From NCBI GenBank assembly GCA_035048495.1, contig CM068546.1:31576674-31640673 (forward strand): a stretch of DNA of 64,000 nt, read 5' to 3'. The position numbers and the translations under genes were made by a program. This DNA is from Euptelea pleiosperma. Lineage: Eukaryota > Streptophyta > Magnoliopsida > Ranunculales > Eupteleaceae. Of the stretch, positions 44,813 to 56,517 are shown in pieces; positions within the stretch are counted from its first letter, which is position 1, and each line of letters opens with the position of its first letter. Under the pieces are notes generated by a model. That model had not been told where the DNA came from. It did not search any database and worked only from the letters and a program-made list of their open reading frames with translations.

Positions 44813-45545
44813 AGCTACGTGGCACACTCTTAGATGACTCTGACCGTCTGGATGTTTGGCCAATCCCCGTGGACCCGCAAACCAAAAATCAACCCCATTA
44901 ATGATTTTTAGGCGTTGCATTAGAATTATTTTCATGGGTTGATTTTTACCATGGAAAAAAATTGAGCATTATTGACCATTTTTTAGGTACAAAGCAAGGT
45001 TTAAAAAACGGCCGTTATAACGAAAGTAACGGCCATTATAATGGATTCGGACCTACTCCATTACGTTATGGACCGTTAAAATGCCCAGAAAATAACAGCC
45101 GTTATTTTCTGTTATAACGAAAAATAACGATCGTTATTTTCTGAAAAATTTTGTGAAAAAAGGCCATTATTTTTTATTATTTTTTCGTTATATTCCCTTA
45201 ATTTTCATTTTTGAAATATTGAAATTCAAATTTGAATTTTAGCACCATTTTTTCCGTTTTTTCCAGTTATTTTTCGTTATTTCCATTTTTTCCATTATTT
45301 TCCGTTATTTTCTTGTTTTTGCCCTTTAGCGTTTTTTTTCGTTATAACGGAAAAAATGGTAACGCCCCCAGTCCGTTGTACCGTTATAATGGTCCCTTTT
45401 AAACCTTTGTACAAAGATCCAAAGATTTAAAAAAAATCGCTAATCAAGCTGATTTTTGGTTTGTAGGTCCACCTACAGATTGCCCAAACATCCATACGGT
45501 CAGAGTCCTATAAGAATATGCCACGTGACTCATATTGATGACAGA
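44813..45545. mobile_element. Family A MITE split by an hAT element
   Basis: The left arm GAGCTACGTGGCACACTCTT, GACCGTCTGGATGTTTGGCC and the right arm ACATCCATACGGTCAGAGTC, ATGCCACGTGACTCATATTG are inverted. Between them an hAT element (44,995-45,408) has inserted at GTACAAAG. Confidence 0.75.
44995..45408. mobile_element. hAT-like element rich in ATAACG/CGTTAT motifs
   Basis: 414 bp, ends CAAGGTTTAAAA and TTTTAAACCTTT, with a perfect 8-bp duplication GTACAAAG (44987-44994 and 45409-45416). The interior holds many copies of GTTAT/ATAAC in both orientations (for example GCCGTTATAACG, ATAACGATCGTTAT). Such dense subterminal motifs are where hAT transposases bind. No coding frame. Confidence 0.85.
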
Positions 45546-45880
45546 GGGCTGCGATTGGATTCTGTGTGCCACGTGGCCTATAGTGATGACGTGGCTCATA
45601 TTGTTACCAGATTTTAAATATTTATATTTTAAACTTCTAAGCGCCAACTAACGGCCATACCTACCATTCTTCCCTCTCTCTCTCTCTCTCTCAAATGACA
45701 AAACACAGCACACTCTCTGACTCCCTCTGTCTTACACGTACAACGAGAAAAAAAAAGGTTTAAGAAATTTTCACCCACGGAAGAACGAATCATTCAATCT
45801 CACGCCTTCTGTGATTTCTTCTCATCTGATCTCTTAAACCCCAATTTTCGAATGCGAAATTGGATTCAAAGAACCTTGTA
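45546..45880 (+). promoter_or_regulatory. NHX promoter and 5'UTR
   Basis: AT-rich TATTTATATTTTAAAC (about 45,619-45,634) could serve as the TATA element. A (TC)n tract (45,672-45,691) and pyrimidine-rich leader precede the start codon at 45,881, a common layout in plant promoters. The promoter begins directly after the family A MITE arm that ends near 45,545. Confidence 0.45.
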
Positions 45881-48800
45881 ATGGCGGTCTCTAACCCATT
45901 ATCCATTTCGTTGCACAAGCTCGATTCCTCCTCGTTTAACACTAGTACGGTTGTCGCCTTAGTCGTGTTCTTCACCCTCCTTTGCGCCTGTATTGTGATT
46001 GGTCATCTACTCGAAGAGAATCGATGGGCAAACGAATCGATCACTGCTCTTATTCTGGTTTGTTCCTTTGAATTTCATCAATCCGTTCGAGTGAAGCATT
46101 TTTTAAATTATTTAAGATGTTTCTTGTTCTGTATGATCCATTATTTTTATTTATTTTTTCCTCCGTTTGATTGCTTTGATTGGGAGTTAAAAAATACTAT
46201 CTGGATGGTTTTAGGGTTTATGCACTGGTCTGGTGGTTTTGCTGGTGAGTAAAGGCAAGAACTCGCACTTACTTGTTTTCAGTGAGGAGCTGTTCTTCAT
46301 TTATCTGCTCCCTCCGATCATTTTCAATGCTGGGTAAGTCTCATTTTATGAATAGAGTTCCATTTTGCGGTTTTGAGATTACTATGGACATCTTGCCAAG
46401 GAAAAGATGTTCTTTTTTTTTTTCTTTGAAATTTGAAACTACTTGTAGGGGGTGTGCTGGACATGAACTTTAAACCATGCTTTTCTATCCGCTTTCTTGT
46501 TCTACTTTTTGGGAATAATGCAGGTCCATGGTTTGATGGCAATTCAAAACAAATAAAATTTAAAAACACTCATACACAAGCACACAGAGATTTACATGAC
46601 TCGCCATTAATGGCTACATCCACAGGTGGCGTCAATTGAGAGCTTCCACTGTATGCAAATTGAACAGAATAGAAGCAGCAGCAACCCTTAAACGTCTTAA
46701 ATAATCTTACCAGGAAAGCAGAATACTTTAATTTCATCCAGATTAGGAAACTATGCTATTTTCACATTAAAAAGAGTACCCTTATATTTTGCTTTTGGGG
46801 TGTTGCGCTTAAATCCTTGGGGGCTTTGGCTTCTGTAGATTTGTAAGAGACCACACAGGGTAGAATTGGAGACACACAATCCCCATGTAACACTACTTGT
46901 CTAGTTTAGTATACGAGCTCAAAATGCAAATAAAAGAGAGATGTTTTGGAGCAATAAAATATTTGGTAGTTACACATTTTATTGATTTATAATTCCAGTA
47001 TAAGGTAATTTTGAATGGATTTTTATATTGAATTCTGTCATAAGTTAACAAAATGCTTCTTGCAGTTTGAGAGATGCGATCTCATTAAATAATCTGGGAG
47101 TTACTACTTACGCGTCGTTTCGAATATAAACTCCTTCTAAATGTATTACCCAATTTTTTTTTTGGATGCTAACTTTTTGAAATTTCTTCGCTAGTTTCCA
47201 GGTCAAGAAAAAACAATTTTTTCACAACTTCTCAACAATATTGTTATTTGGAGTGGTCGGAACACTGATATCTTTCTGCATCATTTCGCTAGGTATTTTC
47301 TGTGAACTCCTCGTGCATATTTCACTTCTATTTTGATTCATCATCTAGCTTGAGATGGAAGGTCTGTTGAACAACTAGATGCCTAAACTTTATTTCTTTA
47401 ATGCAACCATATCTGGTATGAAGAGCTGCAAAGTTTTTGCATCTGAACTCTCATATGGTACTTGTATATTTCTCCAGGATAATCAAATCATATTTCCTCT
47501 GCATTGGGCTGCCGTATGTTGCTGTTTATAGTTTTTTCGGTTTCATCATGACTTGTTATTAGAGCATGGACACATTGAAAGCAATCTTCTGTATGCTCCA
47601 TTTGTTGACTCTTTTGATGCCCTATCAATGTATTCACATCAGTTGATTTCAATACCCACGAACACTATTCAGGTTAGCCTGCAGAGATACTGAGATACAT
47701 TTTATCCAATGTTTCACTCTTTGATAGGAACTCTGAATATAGAGAGATGAGGAGTGCATGAGGATTTTTATCAATCACCATATCTCCGTAAAAAGGGAAA
47801 ATGGAAATAGAAGGGGGTCTGAATAATCTCAGCTGGCCAATAAGAATTAAATAAATACGCAAATAAAATAATTGAAGAAAAAGGGGTATGCTACACCAAT
47901 GTCCAACAAGACCCACCTAAGCATTGTATCTTTGAGAGGGAAATGGAAAACAAGAAGAATATTCTGTCAAACAACAGAGGTGTTGGATTTTGCAGAAACT
48001 GAATGGTTAAAACCATCCAGATTTGTGAGTTAATTGGAGAACCTGAATGGACTAGCCGATCTATGAAAAAACCAAAGAAAGTTTAGTATGTTGATTAGAA
48101 ATAGATGATGCTGATCGAACCAGCTTGGACTGGCCAATCCTGATTAGACCACTACATAGCAATAAATAATCCCTGTTGACTTATTCATTGGCATGTAAGA
48201 AAGATTGTTCTCCTTTGTGTAGAGACATATGTATCAACTTCTACAAAAGTAGAATTACTTTATGTTAGATAAATGGTTGAAATAAATTGTTAAAGCAAAA
48301 GTGTCCTAAGGAGTTTTTGAACCTAGGGCCTACATGAGCTTTTAAAGCAAAAAGTGCCCTAAGGATTAGGACCTTTACCTACATTGCTTTTGTTTTACAA
48401 ACTTGTAAAAAGGATTTTGAATTGAAAATTTTGGAGGGAAATCAAAAGTTCTTCTACACTTCGAAGTCAAAATGTTTTGAGAAAACTTTGTCCCACATTG
48501 CTTATGAGTGTGGAGATCCTTGAGTATATAAGGATGAGAGTTAGCCCTTAAAGGGTGGAACCCTTGAGTCTCCCAATTTTGTGCCATTGGACACAACCAT
48601 GCATCATAGTAGCCACACACACGCGCTCACTAGGTTGGGATGTGGCCGTGGGCTCTTGTACGCCTAGCCTATCCTTTTGGGCAAAAAATCATTGATTTTT
48701 CCTTCTCTATAATGGAAACATTTTTTTTTTATTAAATTTTAATTACGGTTCAAGTATTTTTAGTATTGTTACTGTTTAGCCCTTAATAAGAGTTATTAGG

Positions 48801-51800
48801 TTAAACGGCTCTCTCGCTTCTACCTCTATATAAAGAGAGGTTTGAAGGGTGTCTCAAATATGCGAAAACAGTGACTACTATTTTACATAAAGCATCTCTT
48901 CTTCCCTTCTGTGATTTTTTCATGATTATTGAGTACGTCCACATAGGATTCGATTCTTTATCTTCTGTTCTTGAAGCAGTGAAGAAGAGTAGTTATATAC
49001 TAGGAGATGAATGCCTGTGAAGCCTGAAAGTATCTAGGTTCTGACCGAGTAGAGGGCATCTAATCACCTTAAGGACAATGTTATTCTAACATTCCTGTAC
49101 CTATAAGTTCATCTATTCTGTCTTGCTATTTCTGTTTGTCCATCTCAGTTTTGATCTCTGGTTTTTATTTCATAATTTAATTATTCGGAATATACATCTA
49201 TCCTATATTTCCAACACTATCATCTCCATGGAGTCTAACATTCATGGTTTCCTTGGAAACTTTCTAGGTGGATATTTTCTATTTAAGAAGATGGGCGTGA
49301 CATCCTTGAAGATTCAGGATCACCTAGGTAACTACTAATCAAGTTGTATTGAATTTTCAACTTTGCTTGTGATTTTGAAACTTTGTATGTTGAGAATACA
49401 AGGTTTATATATTTGCAGCTGTCGGTGCCATATTTTCGGCCACAGATTCAGTTTGCACGTTGCAGGTGCTTTATCTAAATCTGAAACATGACTTATGACT
49501 TTCTATGCGATGATTGATGTCATTAATGTCTGATCTTTTCTTGTGTTAAAGGTCCTCAATCAAGATGAAACACCCTTACTTTACAGTCTTGTATTCGGGG
49601 AGGGAGTAGTGAATGATGCTACCTCTATTGTACTTTTCAATGCAGTCCAAACACTTGACTTCAGCAACATTGATGCTGTCACGGCCTTAAAACTATTGGG
49701 GACCTTCCTTTACCTCTTCTTCACAAGTACTATACTTGGTATAGCAGTAAGTTTGGAGTTCTTTGGTTTTTAAGTACTATAATTGGTATTCTGTATGCAT
49801 GGTTCCCAAAGTTGTGGATTCTTTATACGAATCGCCCTATCTCACATTGAACAGCCTAGGTCTAAACCAAAATATGAGTTGACTCAACTTTGCCCGTGCT
49901 AGGTATTCAATAAATATATATATTTTCTTCCTTCTTGATTCTTGTTGAATTTCCATTGTTCCACGTGTACTTGCATCTCTTCTCAGTTGATTCCCATTAC
50001 TTCAATATAAGTTGAACAAACATGTGTAAGTCTCTATTCCTTACATCTCTACATTTAAATATCATTCTGTTGTATTTCTTGTTTTTTTTTGCCCCAAATC
50101 ATAACATTTCCTTCATTTTCATTTTCTTATAATAAAGTTTATACTTATATTTTCTGTTTGGTTTTTGTAATTTGAGGATGTATTTTAGTATTATTATTTA
50201 TCATTTGTTTTCGAAAAATCATAACTTGTCCAAGCCAAGTCACCTGATTCATCTCTTATGAGCTTATCAATGGAGGTCCAATTCCCAAATTTAGCTCAAT
50301 GGTCATAAGTTTGAAGTTGGTCGATTTTGTACTGTGTTCCTAAGTTTTTGAATGTATGTTTCTGGGGTTGCAATCTTTTATCTAACTATGCCATTTTGAC
50401 ACATTTCAGGTGGGGCTTATCAGTGCTTATGTCATAAAGACACTATACTTTGGAAGGTAAGTTGGAGTGCTTTAGCTTTTAGTTCCAAGTTATGGCATGG
50501 GTTCTAATTAAATTTCATTTGTGTTTCTCATTGCTCGAGTACATTTCTAATTTGAGACGAGCCATATCAGTTTTTAGCTTAGGCAGAGGCTGTGCATATT
50601 TTTTACTTGGCTATAGAGGTGTGATATTGTAAGAGGCAACTCCTGAAAATTAAGAGAAATTTGAATCTCATTAAAATGATAATTAGAACATTAAAAATAA
50701 GAAATATTGCAAGTGGACATAGTATGTCAAAAGCATCCTTAAATATCGTAAAAGCTATTAGCATAAAAAGGAGGATATACTTGATCCCTAAATCAACCAG
50801 TTGCGATGTTTGAAAGTCTATATTACTTTAGTTAAAGTGCTTTAGTAAATGACTCTAATCTGATCACAGTTACGATTTATTGAACAATCTTGATTAATTT
50901 ATTCTAACTCATGTACATGCATGTTTATCTTGGTTAACCTAAAATCACTGGTTTTCTATCTTCAGGCATTCCACAGATCGTGAAGTTGCTATCATGATGC
51001 TTATGGCTTACTTGTCATACATGTTGGCTGAGGTATTAATGATTTGTAATAATTTTTTTTCATAAGTATTTGTGTTAAAAAACGGCCAAAACCCCACAAA
51101 AACAGCCACAAAGGCAGACCTCACTCATCAAATAGGAGTAGAGTCCCCTAACAAAGCATCCCATCTAAATACGAAGGAATCAAACAAATATCCTCTAACC
51201 TCAGAGGAAATGGAGGACGAAGATACAGCAAAGCTTTAACTTTAAGGACCATCTCTGGTACATCAGCCTTTTTCCCCTAAAAAATTCGAGAATTTCTCTC
51301 CTTCCAAATAGCCCACCTGATAGCAAATGGGAGAATGAGCTAAAGGAACCTTCCCTTCCCTTTGAGGACCTCCAACAAGCTGCCTTGAAACATGCTCATC
51401 ACGTGCTCTGGGACCACCACATGAATACTGAACAACCTGAAGAAGGACTGCCATATCTTGTGAGCACTATGATTATTTTAAATTCTTTGACAATGGTTTA
51501 CTATGTAACTTTATTATTTTGACTATGCTTTTCCAAAGGATAATATACCCTTTTCTTCTTATGTGTACTTGTTTATGTACCTTTCTTGTATATTCTGAAA
51601 GTACCACTAAACTTGTGAAAATGGATTTTCTACAGGTACACCCTCTGAAACCATGAGGTTTACAACGGTCAAGTTAATAGTTAAAGAAAAGGGATACTAT
51701 GAGAATTATTTATGCCCCTTGTGAATCAAATGCCAAAATTTTCCTATCCTCTTTATGCAACAATTATGATATTGCATCTCTAGTTAATTAGTTCATCGGC

Positions 51801-54742
51801 TCGTTTACTAAATGTTCATGCATTTCTCCACAATACCATATTAATGGTGCTTTTCTTTTCTTGCAGCTCTTATCTCTCAGTGGGATTTTGACAGTTTTCT
51901 TTTGTGGCATTGTCATGTCACACTATACATGGCATAACGTTACTGAGAGCTCACGGATAACAACCAAGTGAGAACATATTACTCGAAGAGTCATTTCCCA
52001 TTAATTCTTTTAATTTCCAAGGAGAATTTGTATTTTTAGCTTGATTATTTGCTTGAATATAACTCTGATGTGCTTCCTCCATGCTAATTGATTAACTTAA
52101 CATGGCCTTATTCATGGTTCCACGTAAATGGGTGGTTTATGATTGAAAGGTGTTTGTGTTGATGATCATTTGGACATGGCAAGGTCTCAGTAGTTGAATC
52201 CAAACAATACTGGTCAAGGATAGTGATCCTAAAGAAACAGAAGCATATTCTAAGCAAGCAATATATTATAAAGAACTTCTATATGCAAATTTTATCATCC
52301 ACACGTTTTATGTCGTTTCCTTTCTCCTGTTCTCTTATCTATCATTTTTCTCTTTTCAAGTTTATTATATCCTTTAGTTTGTTGTTCTTCTTGTTAATCT
52401 GAGGTACAGTTTAGAGTTTTTAATCTTGTTCCAATAAATATAAAGAGGTCATTGTTATATGTTAGTTAATGAAAAAGTAATTTCACCTGAAAACCTTATA
52501 GTCACACAATTCCAGTTGGAATTTTGGTTATAAACTCTTAATCCTTCAATTACTTTGATGATTTCAGGCATGCATTTGCAACGATGTCATTTATTGCAGA
52601 AACTTTTATATTCCTATATGTTGGTATGGATGCCTTAGACATTAGCAAATGGAAAGCAAGCGATGCTAGGTAAGACAGTGCTAAAATTTCTGTTTTAAAT
52701 TTGGAAGCTAATAATTGATTGCCAGTTAGTAGAACTTACACTTTAATGGCTTGCATATAAAGTGGTAGAATCAAAATTGATCGATGATGGTATCTTTTGT
52801 AAGTTGTCATTTGATTTCTCAAATATTAAGATTTGTGGTAAAGGTATACATATGCACACATGCAAAAGGTTTTGTGGAGCTACACTCAAGAAATCTTCGC
52901 TGTAGTAGGGGGTTTTCTTTATGTGGAGGGATGACGTGTTTGATTCAGACTGTCCATCTGATATATGACCATTGGATTGGCCAATGCAGATGGTGCCCTT
53001 GTCCACGTCCTGCATATACCCTACCATATAGTGTACTTTCCCCCTTCAAATTGCAGACGTTGAATTCTTTTAACAATTTTAAATAATAAAAAAAGAAACT
53101 TGCCCTTGTTTATCATTGGTTCGGGTGCTATTGGACTGGAACATTCTACGTGAGGAGATGACGAAATGTGTCGGTCCCTTTGGACCTGCCACCTCAGCTG
53201 CCACGTGTAAAGGAAACCGTGCCTCTCTTGAGAAGAGTTCTGGAGTGTAGCTCCAGAAAACCCATCCCATATATATATTCTTATTATTATCAGGCGGGCA
53301 ATCAACATTTATTTCGAGAAACCAAAATATAACATTGGAACCTATCCAAATCACACATCATTTGAACAGCATACACACACACACACACACAAATATATTA
53401 ATACATGTCATAAACATGCATTAATAAAAGGTTTAATGCTCTATGGTTTTACTTATTTCTTTATTTGTTTCAAATTTTAGAATTTTCAGAAAACAATCAC
53501 AACAACTGACCAAGTCTTACTGGACTAATGATCCATTGTTTTACATGCTTTTTCGTGTCTAGGATACAGACATCATACATGTTTTAATGGATGGTACTAA
53601 TATCGCATAATAATAAATGAAATTTCTAATTTGTGCAATTTTCTTTGATTCAGTGCAGGAACTTCAGTTGCTGTCAGTTCGACGTTAATTGGTTTAGTTT
53701 TGGTTGGAAGGGCTGCATTTGTGTTCCCTCTTGCAAATATTGCAAATTGGTTGAAAAGCAGAAACAGTACAAAGATTGAGTTCCGTCAGCAGGTAAGAAT
53801 TGTGGGCATCCTAGAACAATCTATCGTTAAAACAGTTTTATTCTAACCCTTCCGACTATTTCAAATTTCAGTTTATAATTTGGTGGGCAGGCCTAATGAG
53901 AGGTGCAGTTACTATTGCTTTATCTTATAACCAGGTAAATCTTAAAATACAAAGCCCCTTAAGAATCTAAGCTGATTGGCTTTTTGAGAATTCTAAAAAT
54001 GTACCATCTGCCATTGCAGTTTGCAGATTCTAACTCATCGGGATCGAAAGATTGTGCACTTGTGATCACTAGTACCATAATTGTTGTCCTCTTCAGTACA
54101 GTGGTATGTTAAATGGTACCCATGAATCGGTTATACTCTATTAAGCTTATGAAATAAATGAGCTTTCTCTTTATGGATTATATTGGGGAAATGTAACTTA
54201 GGATATATAGAATGGTGAGTCCTTGTACTTGTGTGCCATTTCTTGCATGTCCAAACCATTGATAGACCAACTACACAGTGCAAATTAGCACTCACTGTAT
54301 ATCTACAGCACAGTGAACTACATATCCAAACACATACATGTGAATATGATCGTCTTCGCGTCCTTGTTGGCATTTTCACATTTTTTTATGTTCAACTAAA
54401 ATTGCTTCACGTAAACAGGTATTTGGATCGATAACAAAGCCTCTGATTAAAGCCATGCTGTTTCGACACTTGAAACCACCAAATGCAGATGCATCCGAAT
54501 CCACCAGCTTAGAAGACATACGACTCTTGTTTCTTGAAAATGGAGGGCCAAGTGATGAAGGCAGCCATCAACGACCCCGTAGAAGAAGTAGCTTGAGCTT
54601 ACTAATCAAATATCCCACATCAACTGTTCACTACTTCTGGAGGAAGTTTGATGATAGATACATGAGACCATTGTTTGGGGGACGGGGTTTTGTTCCATTT
54701 GTTCCTAGTTCACCAACTGGTGCACAAGACGAAATTTCTTGA
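45881..54742 (+). CDS. NHX: Vacuolar-type Na+(K+)/H+ exchanger (NHX)
   Basis: Fourteen exons: 45881-46057, 46215-46333, 47195-47292, 49268-49327, 49419-49465, 49552-49746, 50410-50456, 50966-51032, 51867-51967, 52568-52669, 53654-53792, 53872-53934, 54020-54103 and 54419-54742. All splice sites are GT-AG and all phases agree, giving 540 aa (Arabidopsis NHX1 is about 538). A CPA1 exchanger with 10-12 membrane spans. The amiloride-binding LFFIYLLPPI is at residues 85-94, TDSVCTLQ has Asp161, and FGEGVVNDAT carries the Asn188-Asp189 pair of electroneutral exchangers. RAAFVFPL and IIWWAGLMRGAV follow, then a hydrophilic tail with PRRRSSLSLL and MRPLFGGRGFVPFVP. The family exchanges cytosolic Na+ or K+ for vacuolar protons in ion and pH balance and salt tolerance. 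Sequence points to the vacuolar class I, not the endosomal NHX5/6 class. ATG 45881 is the first in-frame Met. Confidence 0.95.
46334..47194 (+). other. NHX intron 2
   Basis: 861 bp. Contains a stretch (about 46,540-46,700) with GAGAGCTTCCACTGTATGCA that is partly shared with 24,945-24,975, so probably a dispersed repeat fragment. The rest is plain AT-rich intron. Confidence 0.4.
47293..49267 (+). other. NHX intron 3 with a probable solo LTR
   Basis: The largest NHX intron (1,975 bp). From about 48,262 (TGTTAGATAAATGG) to about 49,091 (TTATTCTAACA) it resembles a solo LTR. It has TG...CA ends, a CTTTGTCCCACATTGCTTAT box and a GAGTATATAAGGATG TATA region near 48,522. The flanks do not show a clear 5-bp duplication, so the call is tentative. 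Confidence 0.4.
51075..51465 (-). pseudogene. Antisense LINE fragment in NHX intron 8
   Basis: Minus-strand readings include LAHSPICYQVGYLEGEKFSN, a decayed version of the IWKERNSRIF region after zf-RVT in plant LINEs. Short and badly degraded. It does not touch the flanking exons. Confidence 0.45.
52866..53262. mobile_element. Inverted-repeat MITE in NHX intron 10
   Basis: The left arm GTTTTGTGGAGCTACACTCA pairs with the inverse of AGTGTAGCTCCAGAAAAC on the right. The interior includes GCCACGTGTAAAGG. No clean target duplication. Confidence 0.55.
53371..53391. repeat. AC microsatellite
   Basis: (AC)n of about ten units in NHX intron 10; a likely length polymorphism. Confidence 0.9.
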
Positions 54743-55020
54743 AGTCGAACGTAAACCATGGTATTCTATTGTTTCTTATATTTTTGTAGTATAGGGAAGT
54801 CATATTTTAATTATTTATACAGGCAGTATTGTTAAATAGGTTTAATTTCTTGTTGAGTAGTTACTTACAAGGGGTCTTGTATTCTTATTTGTTGTATCAT
54901 TATAAACAAAATGGATTCTTGTTCTTCGAAGGGTTAATAAAGGATCTTCCATTTCAGCGAACCTCCAACGACGTTTCTATTTTTCCTATGTGGTAGAACG
55001 TCTGCACCTGTGAAGAATTT
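54743..55020 (+). other. NHX 3'UTR and downstream
   Basis: AT-rich sequence after the NHX stop codon, with an AATAAA-like GTTAATAAAGG near 54,935 that may be the poly(A) signal. Confidence 0.45.
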
Positions 55021-55021
55021 T

Positions 55022-55061
55022 CTAAGTACCTTTTTTTTTTTTTTTTAAAGGTCAAAGGAGC

Positions 55062-55092
<31 letters not shown>

Positions 55093-55600
55093 AAGAGATC
55101 GAGGAGATCTCGGGGAAACAAAGAGAAAAGAAGCCAAAACAAAACAGAGCAGGCTCCACAACAACAGAAAACCTAACTCCTCATCAAAACATCAAACCTA
55201 AAAACCATATCGCTAAAAAAATGCCTCTCAGCTCATTGGACAAGCCTCCCCATCTATGAAGAAATCCTTCAATACTGATGATGATGTCGTGGGCATGATT
55301 CTCCTCTCCTCTGAAAATCCTCCTATTCCTTTCCCACCATAGATCCCATATGACCGCAAACAGAATCATCCTCCGAAGAATCCTGCCCCTGAGATCAACC
55401 TTAGGCCAACCGCCTAATAAAGCACCAATTGACCTCGACATAACCCAGAGAAGCCTCGCCTAAGTAAAAAAGTACGACCAGATCTGTGTGGCCAAATCAC
55501 AGTGAAGAAGAAGATGATCTGTACTCTCACCGTTAACTTTACACGCAGTACAAAAGTTAACCAAAATCCTTTCCTAGCAATCAAGTTATCACAAGTGAGT
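55022..55600 (-). pseudogene. LINE 3' end, minus strand
   Basis: Minus-strand readings: NFCTACKVNGESTDHLLLHC (zf-RVT Cys/His), then RRMILFAVIWDLWWERNRRI and RGEENHAHDIIISIEGFLHR, the LINE C-terminus. It ends at a (TA)n tract (55,062-55,086) and an A run (T run on plus, 55,031-55,046), the expected 3' tail. Confidence 0.7.
55062..55086. repeat. TA microsatellite
   Basis: (TA)n at the 3' end of the LINE fragment. Confidence 0.9.
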
Positions 55601-56109
55601 AATTTTCTAAGAAGTACTTGTTATGTCTCTGGGTTTCCTAAATATCATTTTTCACAAATACATATTACAGTAAATTAAGTATCTACTCATCAGAACCCAA
55701 CTTTCTGGAAACTTTTCGACCCAAACCAGTAAATTCGAGTATAAAGAAACTTGGCTAGGACGCTACCATACAATCATCGTTCTAAAAAGGTTCACATGAC
55801 GTGGATTTGAAGAACCATTTAATGAGTAACGACGCGGATTTAAAATTTAGCACCATCCTTAGGACACTACCATACAATCATCGTTCTAAGGTCCAAACCC
55901 TTGGATATCCTTTGAAATTCGTGTGGTCGTCTTCGAGATCCATGTAATCGTCATTGGTATCTGTTTGGTGGGAATTTGATGACCATCAATGTTTTCGACC
56001 TTGGGATGACTTTGGTATGGCATCGTTGATGCTAACAGCCTAACACTACCCTCTATAAAATCCCATGAAAATATTGCTCATTTGTACAATCCCAATTCTC
56101 AACCACATA
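55601..56109. other. Unassigned intergenic sequence
   Basis: The phrase ACCATACAATCATCGTTCTA occurs twice (55,765 and 55,869), so part of this stretch is duplicated. No gene is seen. Confidence 0.35.
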
Positions 56110-56118
56110 TATTATTAA

Positions 56119-56505
56119 GGGTCGGACTCCGTTGACAGATCTAAAATGACAGGTAAAATGACAAGGACACAATATAAGCCAGGTGGCACACTGTTACCGG
56201 ACTCTGACCGTACGGATGTTTGTCCTATCCCATGTTGGACCTACAAACCAAAAAATCAGCCTGATTAGTGATTTATAAGTGTTGCATCTTTGTACCTCAA
56301 AAACTGCTCAAATTCCCACAGTTGAGGTCAGCCCATGAAAATAAGTCCAATCCAAAGCCTATAAATCACTATTCAGGCTGATTTTTGGTTTGTAGGTTCA
56401 CCATGGGATAGGACAAACATCCATACGGTCAGAGTCCTGTAACAGTGTGCCACGTGGCTTATATTGTGTTCCTGTCATTTTAGATCTGTCAACAGAGCCC
56501 GACCC
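56119..56505. mobile_element. MULE-type MITE carrying family A core
   Basis: 387 bp with ends GGGTCGGACTCCGTTGACAG and CTGTCAACAGAGCCCGACCC. A perfect 9-bp duplication TATTATTAA lies on both sides (56110-56118 and 56506-56514). The inner arms hold the family A core (GACCGTACGGATGTTTGTCC, TTGGACCTACAAACC, GTGCCACGTGGC). This copy defines family A as Mutator-type. Confidence 0.95.
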
Positions 56506-56517
56506 TATTATTAAATA

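Noticed and set aside
45860..45880. Earlier NHX start at TTG 45860
   Set aside because: Not an ATG. The first in-frame ATG is 45881 and the protein length then fits the family.
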